A stretch of DNA of 64,000 nucleotides from Lojkania enalia (Eukaryota > Ascomycota > Dothideomycetes > Pleosporales), in NCBI GenBank assembly GCA_010094045.1, contig ML986581.1, positions 868,001-932,000 of the forward strand. Reading direction: 5' to 3'. This document shows, piece after piece, positions 24,182 to 36,858 of this stretch. Both the position numbers and the translations under genes were made by a program. The first letter of the stretch is position 1. Each line of letters starts with the position of its first letter. The notes beneath the pieces are model-generated. The model saw only the letters and a list, made by a program, of their open reading frames with translations, searched no databases and was not told the DNA's origin.

Positions 24182-24885
24182 TGTGGAGGGAGAGATGCCG
24201 CCCGGGACGGGGGGGGGGCGACGGCAGCAATGACGGGGGATGTTTGAGGGTGAAGAATGCAAAAGAGCCCGGGGCCTTACCAGCAGAGTAGGACTCAATC
24301 GAGGCTCATTTCATGGGCCTCCGCGATCAGGCGGTGGGTCGTTCCTGCGGGAGCGCTTGGGTCAACTGCTCAGCGCGCACACAGCCAGGTCGGGACGCAG
24401 GCAAGCAGTCAGTGCTCCAGGGTCGCTGCAGCCGGCGAGGGCACCTCGTGACTGGCAGAGGGGCACCGGACCGAGATTCAGCAATGGGACTACGATAAGC
24501 GGCCAGGGGGGCGGAGGACGCTGCACGTTGCGAGAGGTTCACGATCAGCAGAGAGATGGTGTTGGAAGGCAAGTGGTGTGATATGTGGGCTGAGGGCGGC
24601 AGCAGACTCAGCGCCAGGGGCTGGCCGGCGAGACAATCGGGTAAGGCGTGGCCCGCGCGCCCAGATCGATTACCGGTGACCGTGGGAGGGCGAGGGAAGC
24701 GGACGTGGCTCGGAGCAGTGAATAAATGAATGGGTGTATGTTTTCCGGTACGTGTGTATATATGTGGTACGCGCTCAATAATGGGGCGGCAGGCTGCGGG
24801 TTCGAAGTGCAGCGAGGGCATCGAGCGCAGTCGTCATCTCGGAGGGGAGGAGAGGGAGGAAGCAGGCTTGTTCGAGACCTGTCCC

Positions 24886-24945
24886 AGCCTGCCCTAGCCT
24901 GTCCTGTCCTAGCCCGTCACGTCCTAGCCCGTCTCGGCCCAGCCT
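24886..24945. repeat. Imperfect minisatellite of CCTAGCCYGTC-like units
   Basis: Imperfect repeats built on CCTAGCC(T/C)GTC and CCTGTC units run for about 60 bp, some 700 bp upstream of the srbA start codon. Confidence 0.55.
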
Positions 24946-26489
24946 ACCGGAGCGGCTTCGTGCCATTGGGCGCCCGTGGGGGGGCAAGCCTCAGCCGTAC
25001 CCGCCAACGATCGCCATTCGCCGCGTCCACCGCCACCGCACGCCACATCCCCATCCCCTCCCACTGGCACCATCCTACCAACCACCCCCCGAACTAGCAA
25101 CCATTCAGTCCTCCCGCGACACTTTCCTTTCCTTTCCTTTTCGTTTCTCGGTCAATGCTCGGGAGCCTATCCTCTGCAAGCAATATCTTGCTCGGCCGTT
25201 GTCTTGTCTAGATCTTGTCTTAGGATGCGCTTCTGAGCCCCCCTGCAAAGTGCTATTAGCCGTATGGCGCCCGGTCTTGGTCCACGGCCATAGGTATGTC
25301 GGCAGTGCCAATGCAAATATGGGGCTTCGAGCAGTGCCAATGCTGCTGTCAGTTTCGACTACTATCATTGTCAATATGCACTTTGAGTATTCTTAGTCTT
25401 CAGTACGGAGCATCAGCTTTGAGCATCCTGCTTCGAGCGCAACGGGTGTGAACATGGGCTCCAAGTATTCAGGGACGCAAATGATCCTCCAGTATCATGA
25501 ATATAAACATTATATTCGAGTGTTTAGGGACGAACTTGAGCCTCGGATATCTTCACTACCAATACAAGTTGCAAGTATCATGCATGGGGTCCAATTCACG
25601 AAGCCATGCAATGAAACTGTGGCTGTCTGGTACAATAGCTCCGGCGAGGCATATGGGCAGTAGGTCAAATAGCATCTGATAAGCCATTAGGAAAAAAAAC
25701 AACCGCTCGCGCTCGCCGAGTGACAGATCAATGCAACCAGCGCCGACCGAGCCGCCCCATCCTCGCTAGACGACAACGACATGTGCTCGTCTCTCGCCTA
25801 CCCTCCACTGTCTCCAAAGAATTCCTATGTGCAACCCTCCTCTCGCCGAGGCCTCCCTCTAGGGCTGAACGCCTAGTCCAGCAACTATCACCCCACTGCG
25901 TCTCACTCGTGCCAATCAGCTTCTGAGGGTCTCTGATCCGCCCCCGCTAATTCGCTCGAAGTAGAGTAGTAGGACACGAATGTGTGCGTATTTGTACTCT
26001 CGGAACGTTACCGAGGAGGGGGAAGTCACGCCACTTTACCCGCGCCGGGGCTTAGAATAGATTGACGGCAATATGTGGTTATCAATCGTGAGCTTACGGC
26101 GTAGTTGGTGTATCGTTCTCTTTGAGGCGTGCTATCCGGTGTGGGTTATAGTATTGCTTGGGTTTTCTAAACGCCTTGGGGACAAACGTACGACGGACGT
26201 AGTAGTGATAGGGTAGTGTAGTAGTCGCGGGATCTGATGGGGAGGAGGTGTGTAGCTTAGTTGGACTGAACGTTGGTGATTGGGGTTAGGACGGAAAGGC
26301 AAGACGTCGATGCGGCGATATGGAAAGACAGTGTTGTAATGCACAATACGATTCGCCCGTGCCTTTCTGTGTCCTCCATGCTCCCTACCCATGAGAGGCA
26401 TATGACAGCCTGGTATATCTGCTGTAAATGAAAGGGCTCAATAGAAGAGTAATCTCAGTGTAACAAAACATCGTCCAAACGTGGTGTGC

Positions 26490-26511
26490 AAAAAAAAAAA
26501 AAAAAAAAAAA
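26490..26511. repeat. Poly-A tract (22 bp)
   Basis: A run of about 22 A lies in the srbA-nsdD gap, with no gene adjacent. Confidence 0.85.
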
Positions 26512-27469
26512 CCGTGTCGACAAATGATAGTAAAGCCATAGGAAGATTCTGAGTAAAAGTCTTAGCAGTTTCCTTGATTAGCCTTTCGGTATCGAATTAG
26601 GGGAGCAATTGACTATGAAAATGCGGACAAAGCTAGAAGACTATACCTATCCCCTTTCTTCCAAGTTCATTTCTTTGGGATACCCCTAAGTAGGGGATTT
26701 GGTAAAGACCTAGTACTTGTAAGTCTCCACGTATCCGGCTACTCAGAAGAAACGAAAATGATCGGGTACTCTCGAATCCGGACGACTCTGCGTCAAGTTA
26801 CGCTTCGAGGTGGCGAAGGGCCCCAAATTGTCCTGAGACGTTGAATTGCGGATGAGGATATCAGATCTGCTATTAATTATATCCCCTGAATGTGGCATTC
26901 AATTTGATTATGGCGGCACGATGACAAGTCTCGCTACAATCTGCCGAGCAAATAAGGACTGAGGTCCAGGGCTAGCGCGAGCAAGGACCACTGATGAAAA
27001 CAGTGGTTGATGTTGAGCAGCTTTTAAGCTTGGATATTGTCGTTTGGTTGATCGTCGGAATCGGCTTACAAGGCGCTGAAACGTACATGTTCGGGAAGCT
27101 CGGGGTAGGCGCCGTTGCTTAGAAGAAGGCAGCGAGAAGAGTTGTAGAAACCTAGCCTATGATTAGTGTGAATGGCTAGTCCTTCAATGGTACTACTCAC
27201 ATAGACGCATCAATGAGGAGAAATCGCCATGATGTTTCCATACCCTCCTAGTCTGTATTGCTCAGTTGGAGACTATGTTTGATGACTCTGGTTCAGAATC
27301 AGAACGATCTTGATTTTGGTAATCAGAAGTAATGAGCGGCCACGGATCTCTAATCTTGAATCCAACCCTACTTTTATGAGTATTTATTCCCCTCATCGGT
27401 TTGTTTGTCGCTGTCGATTCTTTTTCCCTTCGTAGCGGCTACTTCCAAGGAATAACGTCTGTAGATTCA

Positions 27470-28032
27470 ATGAACATAGGCCTCGCCTCGTATTGCACTA
27501 TCGGCATCATGCCGAAGCGACTTGCTAGACTTGAGAACAGCGAAGCGTAAGGAGCACCTCACGATCTGGGTTGGGCACTTCGTGAAATCGAAACAATTCT
27601 CGAGAAACGTGGTGCGAGGATCTCACATATTGATAGTATTGATTCAGGCGTAGCCGTCCAATGTCTATCCTAAGACCACAATCACTGATCTGGGACCGCT
27701 AGTCAAAGGTTTTGAAAAGGCGTTAAGAACACACGGTGGAAAGGACGTGGTTGAAATATTCCCGTGTCTCTCGCTTGCACAGGAGCACTCATGAGCGATC
27801 TTAGGAGCTAAGCTTTTCGCCGTGATTCTCATTAAGAGTGTTAACTGAGAAGAGTTTCTATGTGTTGTCAATGCTAACACCATTGATTTTAGTATCCGGG
27901 CGGAGCACGTCTATGCTCTTACTTGCAAACCTAATCTCTGTCTTTCTTCCGGCTCCGCCTTCACAATTTGAGAGAGAAAGAGAGCTGAGAGCTCTTTCAG
28001 TTGGATTTCTTGCTCTACCACTAATTTTGTGA
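27470..28032 (+). pseudogene. Decayed protein-coding region of unknown family
   Basis: Protein-like reading can be followed through three frames. Frame one starts with ATG at 27470, meets TAA at 27548, then reads PHDLGWALREIETILEKRGA and HIDSIDSGVAVQCLS to a stop near 27669. A second frame gives ITDLGPLVKGFEKALRTHGG and VVEIFPCLSLAQEHS, a TGA, then AILGAKLFAVIL and another TGA. A third frame gives LLLANLISVFLPAPPS and ERERELRALSVGFLALPLIL to the stop at 28032. Three in-frame stops (TAA, TGA, TGA) are each one C-to-T change from CAA or CGA, as expected of cytosine deamination or repeat-induced point mutation. I do not recognise the family. An intact multi-exon gene is unlikely because the stops lie inside protein-like segments. 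Confidence 0.5.
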
Positions 28033-31000
28033 GTCTTTCCTGGTTTCCGTTGCCCTTAGCAATGTTATTAGCTCGGCGATTCTTCGCCAGTGTTACTTCG
28101 CTGCAAGGTATGTTCCTACCAAAATTGAGACGACACGACACGAGGTCTGATCGACACTCAGCCTTGATAGCCTTCGATATCCATTGCATCGGATAGAATA
28201 TCCGGCTGCTGTGTTCTCTGGGCGCCTAGTCAGCTTAGACATCCCAATGCGAGTCATCGTTGGCCGTTTGCGATGTCTTGGTTAATCAGGAGCGGAGAGC
28301 CTTAGCCCCAATCCAGGAGCAAGGTTCCCACTCCCCTTTGTCTTTAGTAGTATTTCTTAATGACAACGACTGCTTCCACGATTCCCTTGGTCCCCCTACT
28401 TTGCTCATTTACAGCTGACAAAATTGAGAACGTAGAATGGGATGACTGATTGAAGTGGAGTGATCATAGTGAATATGAGTACTAGTCGTGTATAGATTAG
28501 CCTCATTGACAGGTGTGTTGCATCCTCCAACGGTTCTCTTAGATTGCTGTGGTTCACAGGAACAGACTTAACATTCCCAAGGCACTTGCTGCGAGTGTTG
28601 ATATTTGGCATCACGATGATCGCAAACGTTTGACACTCGTTCAGCGACGACTTGGAGCGCAATGATGCTCGACTCCATCCTGTCCCCAAGACATGAGAGG
28701 GATCGTGTTCCGACGCCGCTCTTGCTGTGCTGTTGGCTTCGGGCCTAGTCGTTTGCAGGCGCGATTTAGATTATGGTAATAGATTTGCATGCTCTGCTGA
28801 CTGCACAGAAAACATCGATAGCACTGGCTGTGATTACTGTAGTAGTATTGCGCTGAAGGGATATTTAGGGTTACTGCTAGGTGCGGAAACAAATCTAGGT
28901 GGAGTCCTACGGGACGTGGAATACCGATGAGAAACGACGTTGAAGAAGTTGAAGGATATGGTCAGAGGAGGTTACTAGGCCAAGAAGGATAAACTTAGAC
29001 TTGCTGTTCGTACCCCTTTCTTCGGCCCCTCAGGGTTTTCTTGACACATTCAAGTGAACGATTGAAGGCGACGCTCCAGTTGGCCGGAAATATCTCATGC
29101 TTGATGCTCACATCAAATTCCCGAGCCATGCACACCGCAAATCTGATCGCCCATTCAGGCCGCCTTCAGGCAAGTCGTATGTCACATCCTCATTGCTCCT
29201 CTTCTGGAACATGTCCTGTGGACCTCCATGATTGGAATGCCGAAATAGGACGATCTTGGTATGGATTTAGCGAGATGCATGGATAAGATTGAAATGAAAA
29301 CCCGTACATTTGAGCATATCCGAGGGTATAGTGGAATAGGGGTCTTTGGGGCGGTATAGAGGGTTTAGAGATGCCGATCGGCAAGCCCACTATGCAGCAG
29401 GCCGGATTTGATCAGTAACTTGGTGCCGAACCATGCAAGCTGTGAGAAAGAAGACCCCTGTAGGAGGCCTGCGCGCCTGCTAGTCTTTCTTTGCAGAAAT
29501 AACTCACTCCACGATTCCTTAAGAGTGAGGCGCACTAGTCAATCTTTGTCAAAAACAGCAATTGCAAGCATGGTCTCGTCCGACCGCTTCTTCTTTGATT
29601 CGTCTGGAACATTGATTTCAGAATGTAGTGTCAATTCTGAAACGCATCACAGCGGGACAGCAAACGACATGGCTTGGCATAAGCACAGGTGGTACGATGC
29701 GCGGGACAGCAGCATCGCATTTTTCATAGAATCACAGATATTCACTACAAGGATGGTGTATCACCTGTGACTGGCTTGACTTGCTGCTGTTGCTGCTTGA
29801 CACAGCAGAAGCTCACGATACCAATACGGGAGGCTGCATGCAGGGAGCATATCCAGATTCCGATCGAGATTTTTTACGCGTGACTTATCCAGAAGGTGGA
29901 GATTAGAAGTCGCCTAAAGCGGTGATATCGGGGAATGGTATTCGCTGTCTCGGGTCTGGGGATATCGTTTACGGGGACAGGAGCTCGTCGAATTGAACCC
30001 TCATCTCACTTCATGCACCGTCTTGCTGGGTCTGCAGTGTTCGGAATCGCCGAGACACTTCCGCTAAAGACTGAGGCCTCGAGAGCCTTGTCGAAATATG
30101 ATGGGGTGTCATGATTGTAGTAGTTGAACGGCGACTTAGGATGGCGGTCGAGCAGACCCTCCGTGACTAGGACGGTTAGTAGTACTACCGCCACCCGTCT
30201 TCGCCAAAAAAAAAAAAAAAAAAAAAAAAATAACAAAAAAAAAAATTTTATTAAAAAGGCCCAAAATGAGCGGCACGAAATGACTTGCTCTGTCTAGTCA
30301 ATAAGATCTAGAGCCTCGTTGCTATCACGGTCGCTGCTAATCTCATGTGGGGCTATCTCCAACTCCGCAAGTGTGGGGCAAGATTGATGTTGAAGTCCTC
30401 GAGTCGTGCACACCGCATATATATGAACCATGCAACCGTGGGCATCTCCCGGCAGAACGGTTTAATCTTCCTCGCCAGGTAGTAGGTACAACAGTGCACA
30501 TGATGATATTGATCAGGGCTCTATGCCGTGCCTCGCATTATGAATTCTAACGGTCTGGCGAGATTCGCCCGAAGCACCGCGCGGACCTTGTAGAAGGATG
30601 TTGTTGGGCTGATGTTAAAAGAATGTCTATTATACGTTATAGGCTGTGAGGCGCTAAAAATAGTACATCAGGATAGACCGCGGAAAGATAGTCGTCAGCG
30701 CCGCACGGCTATGGAATTGGTGGCTGTCGTGACAGGAATTGTCGCAACTTATTACTTACGTGGACGTATTGCGACTCGGCAACATGTGAAATGTAGGTCA
30801 AGGGGCCGTCCTCATTACGAACTTTTACGAGGAGCCATACCTAGGTGGTCTCTTCTGTCCATCGTCCGATCTTAGTTGCAAATCGTTGTCAGTTGTTGGT
30901 CGCGAATGGCTAGGTTCTCTGATACATCCTGTATGTATGAGTTTAGCCTGTCATGGACCCATGGCATAAAACCTTGACTTTGACATCCGCCCTCGTGCTC

Positions 31001-33499
31001 CGGCTCTTGACGTGCTGCTCAAAGCACGTATGGGACAACCTTGTCGGAGTACCCCACCATTTCGGCCTGATAGCTTTGAGATGTGCGACGAGGAGACCCC
31101 AAGTGGCTCTCCGCACTTTGTCAAAATGCCTAACTTGTCGTCGCAGGCCGTCATCACTACCGATGGCTGGAAGAGCGCTTGAATAATCTTCTGCTTGCCG
31201 TGAAACTCCTGGCCACGCACCCCATGCCATCTTATGGCGTGCCTTGCCAAACGCTAGCGAGAGTGTGCCTTCCGCACGTTTCATTCGGGTTAATAACTCA
31301 ATCTGATAGTGATCTTACATACATGGCATGATCGCTACCGGAAATCTACCCGCTCAGGATCGGCCTAGCGTATGAACTTCGCGAAGATCAGACACTAAAA
31401 CGTTCAGCTTGCAACACTATCCGGAAAGTCTCTCTCAGTGCTTCCGGCTGCTCTGAACAGATTTTGCATATGATATGCCACGGCGGACGACAGCATTATT
31501 GTTCAAGCCTTCGCATATGTATAGAGGGCGGATGCAAGGAACCTTCGCTTGGATCGTGTAGCGAGATCGAGTTTCGTGCTGCAAGATGAGCATGGCCCAA
31601 TTTTAGAGTCGGAACATGCGGGCTGATGGGTTCAAATTAGTGGCCAGCCAGGGAATAGTGAAATTATTGTCCAGGCGCTGAACATGAGGGAAGCTTGTCT
31701 ATTTCCAGGCTTGTTCGACGTTACAAGCCACCGATCTCGCCAATGCTGCGGAAGGGTCTTGACGATACGCTGCGCTTTGTGGGACAGCTTGCACGTAAAC
31801 GAGGAATGTCAAGCGAACGTACATAGATTCTCGACTCGTTCTGCTGTGTCGCTTGGAGCAGAGGTCATGGATGATGCCTGCTGTAAACACAGGTTACACG
31901 CGATCGCATCACGCCGCTTCGCAGTTTGGTACATGTTCGTCATGCGCCAGGTGGATAGAGGCACATAGATACAGATGCAAAGCAGCCATGGCAGTGCGTA
32001 CCGTGCGAATAATACTTGTAATGGCATTTGGAAGATGAGGAATTGGCTCTCATGCGCCGCCCGTAGTGTTGGGATGTCGCGCCACAAGGAATTAGCACGA
32101 TGGAGGCCAATCAATAATGGGACGTCCCGTGCAGATGTTGCTAAGGATTCGAAGCCCGACGCCCACGCGGACGCCTCCAGGGGACGAGTTGAGATGCACA
32201 TCGTGATGTGGATTAAGATCCTGGGTCCGGGACCCGCTCCTCACGCCTTTGACAGCGGCACCGCGCATAGCGGTGGCCAGAGCGGCCAGCACGGACTCGA
32301 TTATTGACCGAAGTGCAACTATGCGGGTTTGTCGGGACTGTTGCTACGAGGGACGTACGCATCTACGGAGTTGCACCACACACGTGTGATGAGCCAAAAG
32401 CGACGCTGGGCAGGGACAACAGCCACGGGGCAGTACAGGACGGAGCAGCAATTCGCGAGCGACAGTGTTGCGCAGCCAGATCTGATAGAGGGCTTTTGAC
32501 CTGACGTAACCGAGGCTGCCGTCCCACGCTGTCTATCTGATATGGGCGCCACTCTGCCGGGACCGCAGCTGTGGTGGGTGAACAGCAGTGGGATTCACCC
32601 CCATGTGGCCGACGAAGTGGTCTGATTTCCTGCACGGTTTCGGCCCAGTGAATCTTTTGTAGGAAGAGCGCGCGGGCGGGCGTGCGAGGGGCTGTGACGG
32701 CGCCATGAATCGCGGGACGCAGCCCTCGCTATCTCCTGGGACGGGCGAACGGGCGCAAGTGCGGTAGTGGTGAGCTCACCACGATTCGAAGCTTCGACAG
32801 CCCTCTTTGCGGTGGACGGCGCTGCGACGCAGCAACGGCTAGCAGAGATTCGCCGCCGACCGATTCACGAACCCTGAATCTGGGATTGCCAGGCCGCTAC
32901 CCGCTAGGAGGCCAGTCAGCGGGCGCGGTCGAAGTCGGCGGCCGCGCATGAACGGCGGCGCTGGGCCTCATCGCGATGGCGATCCCTAAGGGGGGCGCTG
33001 GGGTGTCGGTAGGGAAATGGCGTGGTGTTTATTCGCCGGGAGCGGGCGGAACGAGAGCAGTGCAGAGCGCGCGCTGGCGGAGGCGGGCTGGCTTCCATCG
33101 TCCACCAGCGTCGTCCACCAGCGGCTACTGCAGTTGGACGCCAAGGCCAGGCGCCGTGCTTGACAGGAGCATAGATGGGATGGCTCTGGATGGCAGAGAG
33201 GGGATGCCAAATGGGATGCCCTGTCATGGGCCAAAAGCCGGGGCGGGCTGCATGGTGCGACCAGGAGCCCAGCTCGGCTGCATCGATTATCGATCGTTTG
33301 CGATTATTCGTCCCATGCCGTCGGGATGTTCCAAATGTGTCCGTGGTGCACTGCAAACACGTCCCTTTGCTTGCCATTTGCTCGGGGCGTCCTGAGCTCG
33401 GCCGCTCGCTGGCTGTCCTGCCGGCAGTGCAGTGCGCACATTGCTCGGCAGCAGTCCTGGCCGGGACGCATGCGAGTATAGGTCTGTGTGTGCGTGGCT
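28033..33499. other. Middle of the srbA-nsdD gap, no supported gene
   Basis: About 5.5 kb without a recognisable gene. Open frames are short, overlap on both strands and carry no family motif. A long poly-A tract with a following A-rich segment lies at 30206-30247. From about 32640 onward the composition becomes GC-rich, as in the upstream regions of srbA and the PLC gene. Confidence 0.45.
30206..30230. repeat. Poly-A tract (25 bp) with A-rich tail
   Basis: A run of 25 A is followed by TAAC, another A run and TTTTATTAAAAA. It could be the tail of an old retroposed copy, but the sequence before it is not recognisable. Confidence 0.85.
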
Positions 33500-33500
33500 A

Positions 33501-33573
33501 GATGGATGGATGGATGGATGAATGAATGAATGAATGGAGGTGGACCTGTATGTATGTATGTATGTATGTAGGT
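33501..33573. repeat. Tetranucleotide microsatellites (GATG)n, (AATG)n, (TGTA)n
   Basis: Five or so GATG units pass directly into AATG units (33501-33537). After a short spacer, TGTA units (33547-33570) pass into GGTA. They lie about 1.5 kb upstream of nsdD. Confidence 0.85.
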
Positions 33574-33675
33574 AGGTATTATACTCGAGGCGCGGGCGTG
33601 GGTGATGCCTGTTGCTGCGGGGAGTCGCGACGCTGCCGACATGCCCATTGCCCACCTGCAGAAGTGCCCGCTACA

Positions 33676-33719
33676 CTACGGCGGCGGCGGCGGCGGCGAC
33701 GACGACGGCGACGACGAGG
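33676..33719. repeat. GC-rich trinucleotide tract (GGC)n-(GAC)n
   Basis: A GGC repeat runs into GAC/GACG repeats over about 40 bp in the nsdD upstream region. It is not in a supported reading frame. Confidence 0.75.
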
Positions 33720-35085
33720 GGTGGGCTCTGGCGCTCCCTCTCTTTTCCCCCTCTATAGGCTGCAATACTAATGTGAGAAGAGCAGACAGCTCCAGGCAAC
33801 ATGCCTCGGGCTCCACGAAGCTGATCTTTGCCCCGCCCAAGCGACTTGAAGGCTGCGGAGGCTTCGCGCTTTACGCTACTGTACATCGATAGATACATAC
33901 AAGGGCATCTGGATTCTTTGGGGCAAAAAGCTCCTCGATCCGATTCAAGCCCAGGGATTTCGCTTACGAGCCGCCATCCTTGTCCGCAGCCCGCTGCACC
34001 AGCTTCGGTCGCTGCTCTGGCCCAAAAGAGACACCTGTTGGAGGCCCTGCAAGACTCGCATGCTTCAACGCCAGACAGAGCCCACTGCACCCTTGCCCTT
34101 GCTGGCGCTCAGGCAAGGAAAGCGCGGCGCCGCCGCCCGTCTACTCGCCGCTCGTCATCTACTGGTCGCACGCCCAACGACGACGACTCGCCGGCTGCCA
34201 GCCCGGCCTGCGCTTGCCTGCGCTTCAAGGTTCATCTCCGATCGCATCTCGAGAGGGATGCTGCTGCTGCCCTAGTGCCCCCCCGTCTCTGCCCTCGCTC
34301 GCCGTGCCCGCAAGCCCACCAAGCCGCTGAGAGCGCCTGGAGCCTGCGTCAGTGCCATCCCCGACTACTACCACCTCTCCTCGCCCGGCGTATCTGTAGG
34401 TAGGTCAGTCAGTCAGTCAGTCAGTCAGTCAGTCAGTCCGTCCAAGCTAGTCCGATCAGATCAGATCAGATCACGGGACCGGCTGCTGTCACCGCTTCCT
34501 TCATGTCACACACGTCGAGCCATCCATCGCACTGCTACCGAGCAATCGCGCCGCAAACTACCGGACGCCCTCGACGAAAACCAGCAAGAGGAGGATTCGA
34601 ACTGTGGCCATTGAGTGCTAACACCCCTCCTTCTGCTCTACCGCCTGCGCAACCCGCTGCGTTCGCTCCATCTCGACCGCAATTCTCCCCCACGACGTCG
34701 GCTCCCTCCTCCAGAAACCAGCGAAGCTAGAGAAGTCCGCAGAATTATTGGAACGACAACGGCGCGTGCACCACGACAGCCGTTGACGCTGCGGCGCGGC
34801 ATTTGAGAGATCTTGTGGACAGCACCCTCCCACTAGGTTGGACCTTGCAATATCTGGGCGACACACGTCTGGACGGAGCCCTAAGGGCGAACGCCTACCG
34901 TTGTTGCGTGGTGACGGGAAGGCACATAAACCCGCGCACGATCCCCACGCTCTCGCATTGTTGCCGCAGTTGCAGCAGTTCTCTCTCTCCCCCGCCGCCT
35001 GCCATCACCCGCGGCGAGCGCGAGCGCGAGCGCCAGCGCGAGGGGCGCACCGCACCGCACCACCATTTTAACACTGCTGGTCGGC
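33720..35085. other. nsdD proximal upstream region
   Basis: GC-rich sequence with microsatellites, CT-rich runs near 34980 and short upstream open frames. It is likely the promoter and long 5' UTR of nsdD. A tRNA-like segment with A-box and B-box resemblance on the minus strand (about 34579-34658) is listed under rejected items. Confidence 0.45.
34404..34473. repeat. (GTCA)n and (GATCA)n microsatellites upstream of nsdD
   Basis: Eight or so GTCA units (34404-34437) are followed within 20 bp by four GATCA units (34454-34473). The pair lies about 0.6 kb upstream of the nsdD start codon, in a probable 5' UTR or promoter. Confidence 0.85.
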
Positions 35086-36858
35086 ATGGATGCGCTAGAC
35101 ACCGCCAGCAGGCAAAGGTCCGTTGTTTGTTCCCCCTATTCTGCCCGCGACCTGCCCGCGGTGGCACAGCTTGTCTGACTGAAATCGAGCTAACCCATCT
35201 GTAGCATCGGCTTGCCGTCGATAACCCATCTAGAGTCCGACAAAGTCAAGCGAGAAGAGGTGGAATATCAGAGAAAACACTCGGCCCCCGCCATGGTCAG
35301 CCCGTTGCACCCTTTTCCTGGGCCGTCGCTTTCCTACAGCAATCACCAATCGTCGTCTGCCAGCGCAGTATCCGGCCCGCTTGGGGGCTTGCTCTCCCCG
35401 CCAGAGTCACGGCGCACGTCTGGCGACGAGAAAGAACAGCGGCCGCCGGCGCGGCAGTCTTTACCGTCGATACATGAAGCCCTGGGCGCAGAGCAGCCGC
35501 TGTCATATTCAGGACCAGCGCCTCCTCAATCTGCGCCGGTGTCGGCACCTCCACCATATCTTCCGCCGACGTCAAGCACTTCGCCGTCGGATTTACGCTC
35601 AAGAGCCTTCTCAGCTGACTTGCATGGCAGCCAGGGCCCGCCGAATCCCTTCTCGCAATCGCGGAGTCCTTTTATGAGCACAACCTCTTCCACAGCCCCA
35701 CCCCCTCCGCCTCCTCCGCCAGCTCAATCCGATCCTTTACCACGACCTTCTTTTTCAACGGCCCAGCATAATCCAAAACTCCCAACTCTCCACCCTCTAA
35801 GAACCACGCAGTCACCTCCAGCAGGATCATCCCGGCCAAACCTTCCATATTCCTCGTACCCTCCACAGCCTTCATCGGCATACGAATCTTCGGCGCCTCA
35901 TTCTGCTGGATCCATGAACCGCCATTATGGATATTCTCAGTACCCCTCGAACTACCCCCTTTCTGCCCCTGCGCCGGGCGCACCTAGTAATGTGTATCCT
36001 CCTTCGGCGGCCACGTATTCTGCGCCTCCACGGTATCCCCCGCCCCAATGGCAAAGCGATAATTCCGAACTTAGCCGCATGGAAGACAAAAAGGCGGGGC
36101 GATCTAGCCTTGCACCATACGGGGAATCCGTTAAGCGACATCTAGAAAGCTTCGACATAGAGGCGTCATTAAATGAAGTAGGATCTTTCCCCTATACGTA
36201 TTGATTACATACTGATTGGGGCAGATGACGGAAGGTGCTGGCCGTATATCGGATTTTTCAAAGCTTTATCGGCAGCGAGCCCACGAACACCAGCGCGTCG
36301 GGATGACACCGCAGTCGATACCGAAATTAGAAGAAGTGGATGAGATGCTCAAGCAAAGCGAAAAAATCCAAATGTCTTTGCAACGAATGAGGGAAGTAGT
36401 TTTTAATCACCACCAGGCAAACATGATCGAACCACCGCGCGAGTCGCACTATCGCCCAATCAACGGATATGACCACGAGGGGCCCAACATGTTTCAGGAC
36501 GACAGTAAAGGTGGGGGCGGCTTCGCAGGATCTGATGGAAAGAAGCGACGAGGTGTAAGTTTACCTTCCAATCAACTAGGAACTTTGTTTTGACGCCCCG
36601 AAGCAACGCGCCGCTCCTCCCGGAAGATGTCACAGCTGTAATCGTGCAGAGACGCCTGAGTGGCGTCGGGGACCCGATGGGGCAAGGACGTTATGCAATG
36701 CTTGCGGATTGCGTAAGTCTTGCTATTGTTCATGTTCAGCTTGTGCTAATGATCCTGCAGACTACGCGAAATTGACTCGCAAAATGGGTGGGAAACAAGC
36801 CATGGCCAACTCTAACCTTCGTCCCAAGGCTTTAGGCGACGGATCACCTGCAGCATAG
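35086..36858 (+). CDS. nsdD: GATA-type zinc-finger transcription factor NsdD
   Basis: Five exons (35086-35117, 35205-36177, 36225-36554, 36604-36712, 36761-36858) join in frame to give 513 residues. Introns are 87, 47, 49 and 48 nt, with GCTAAC or CTGAT-like branch sites. The N-terminal two thirds are Pro/Ser-rich. A conserved block [18 protein letters not shown] with [17 protein letters not shown] lies in exon 3. The zinc finger is split by the last intron: CHSC (C454, C457), [20 protein letters not shown] (C476, C479), then [10 protein letters not shown]. Its 18-residue loop is the type IVb form. NsdD activates sexual development and represses conidiation in Aspergillus; the Neurospora counterpart is SUB-1. 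A role here is by homology. The first exon is only 32 nt. A long, repeat-bearing upstream region precedes it. Confidence 0.96.

Larger units (their letters stand above)
24182..27469. other. Upstream region of srbA, left part of the srbA-nsdD gap
   Basis: These 3.3 kb hold no supported gene. The part next to srbA is GC-rich with pyrimidine-rich minisatellite sequence near 24886-24945 and probably contains its promoter and 5' UTR. A poly-A tract lies at 26490-26511. Short open frames elsewhere show no family features. Confidence 0.5.

Noticed and set aside
34579..34658. tRNA-like element on the minus strand in the nsdD upstream region, with A-box (TTGCGCAGGCGG) and B-box (AGTTCGAATCC) resemblance and a pairable CAGCGGG/CTTGCTG acceptor stem
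   Set aside because: The T stem does not pair and no seven-base anticodon loop with a proper stem can be drawn. At best it is an old tRNA relic.
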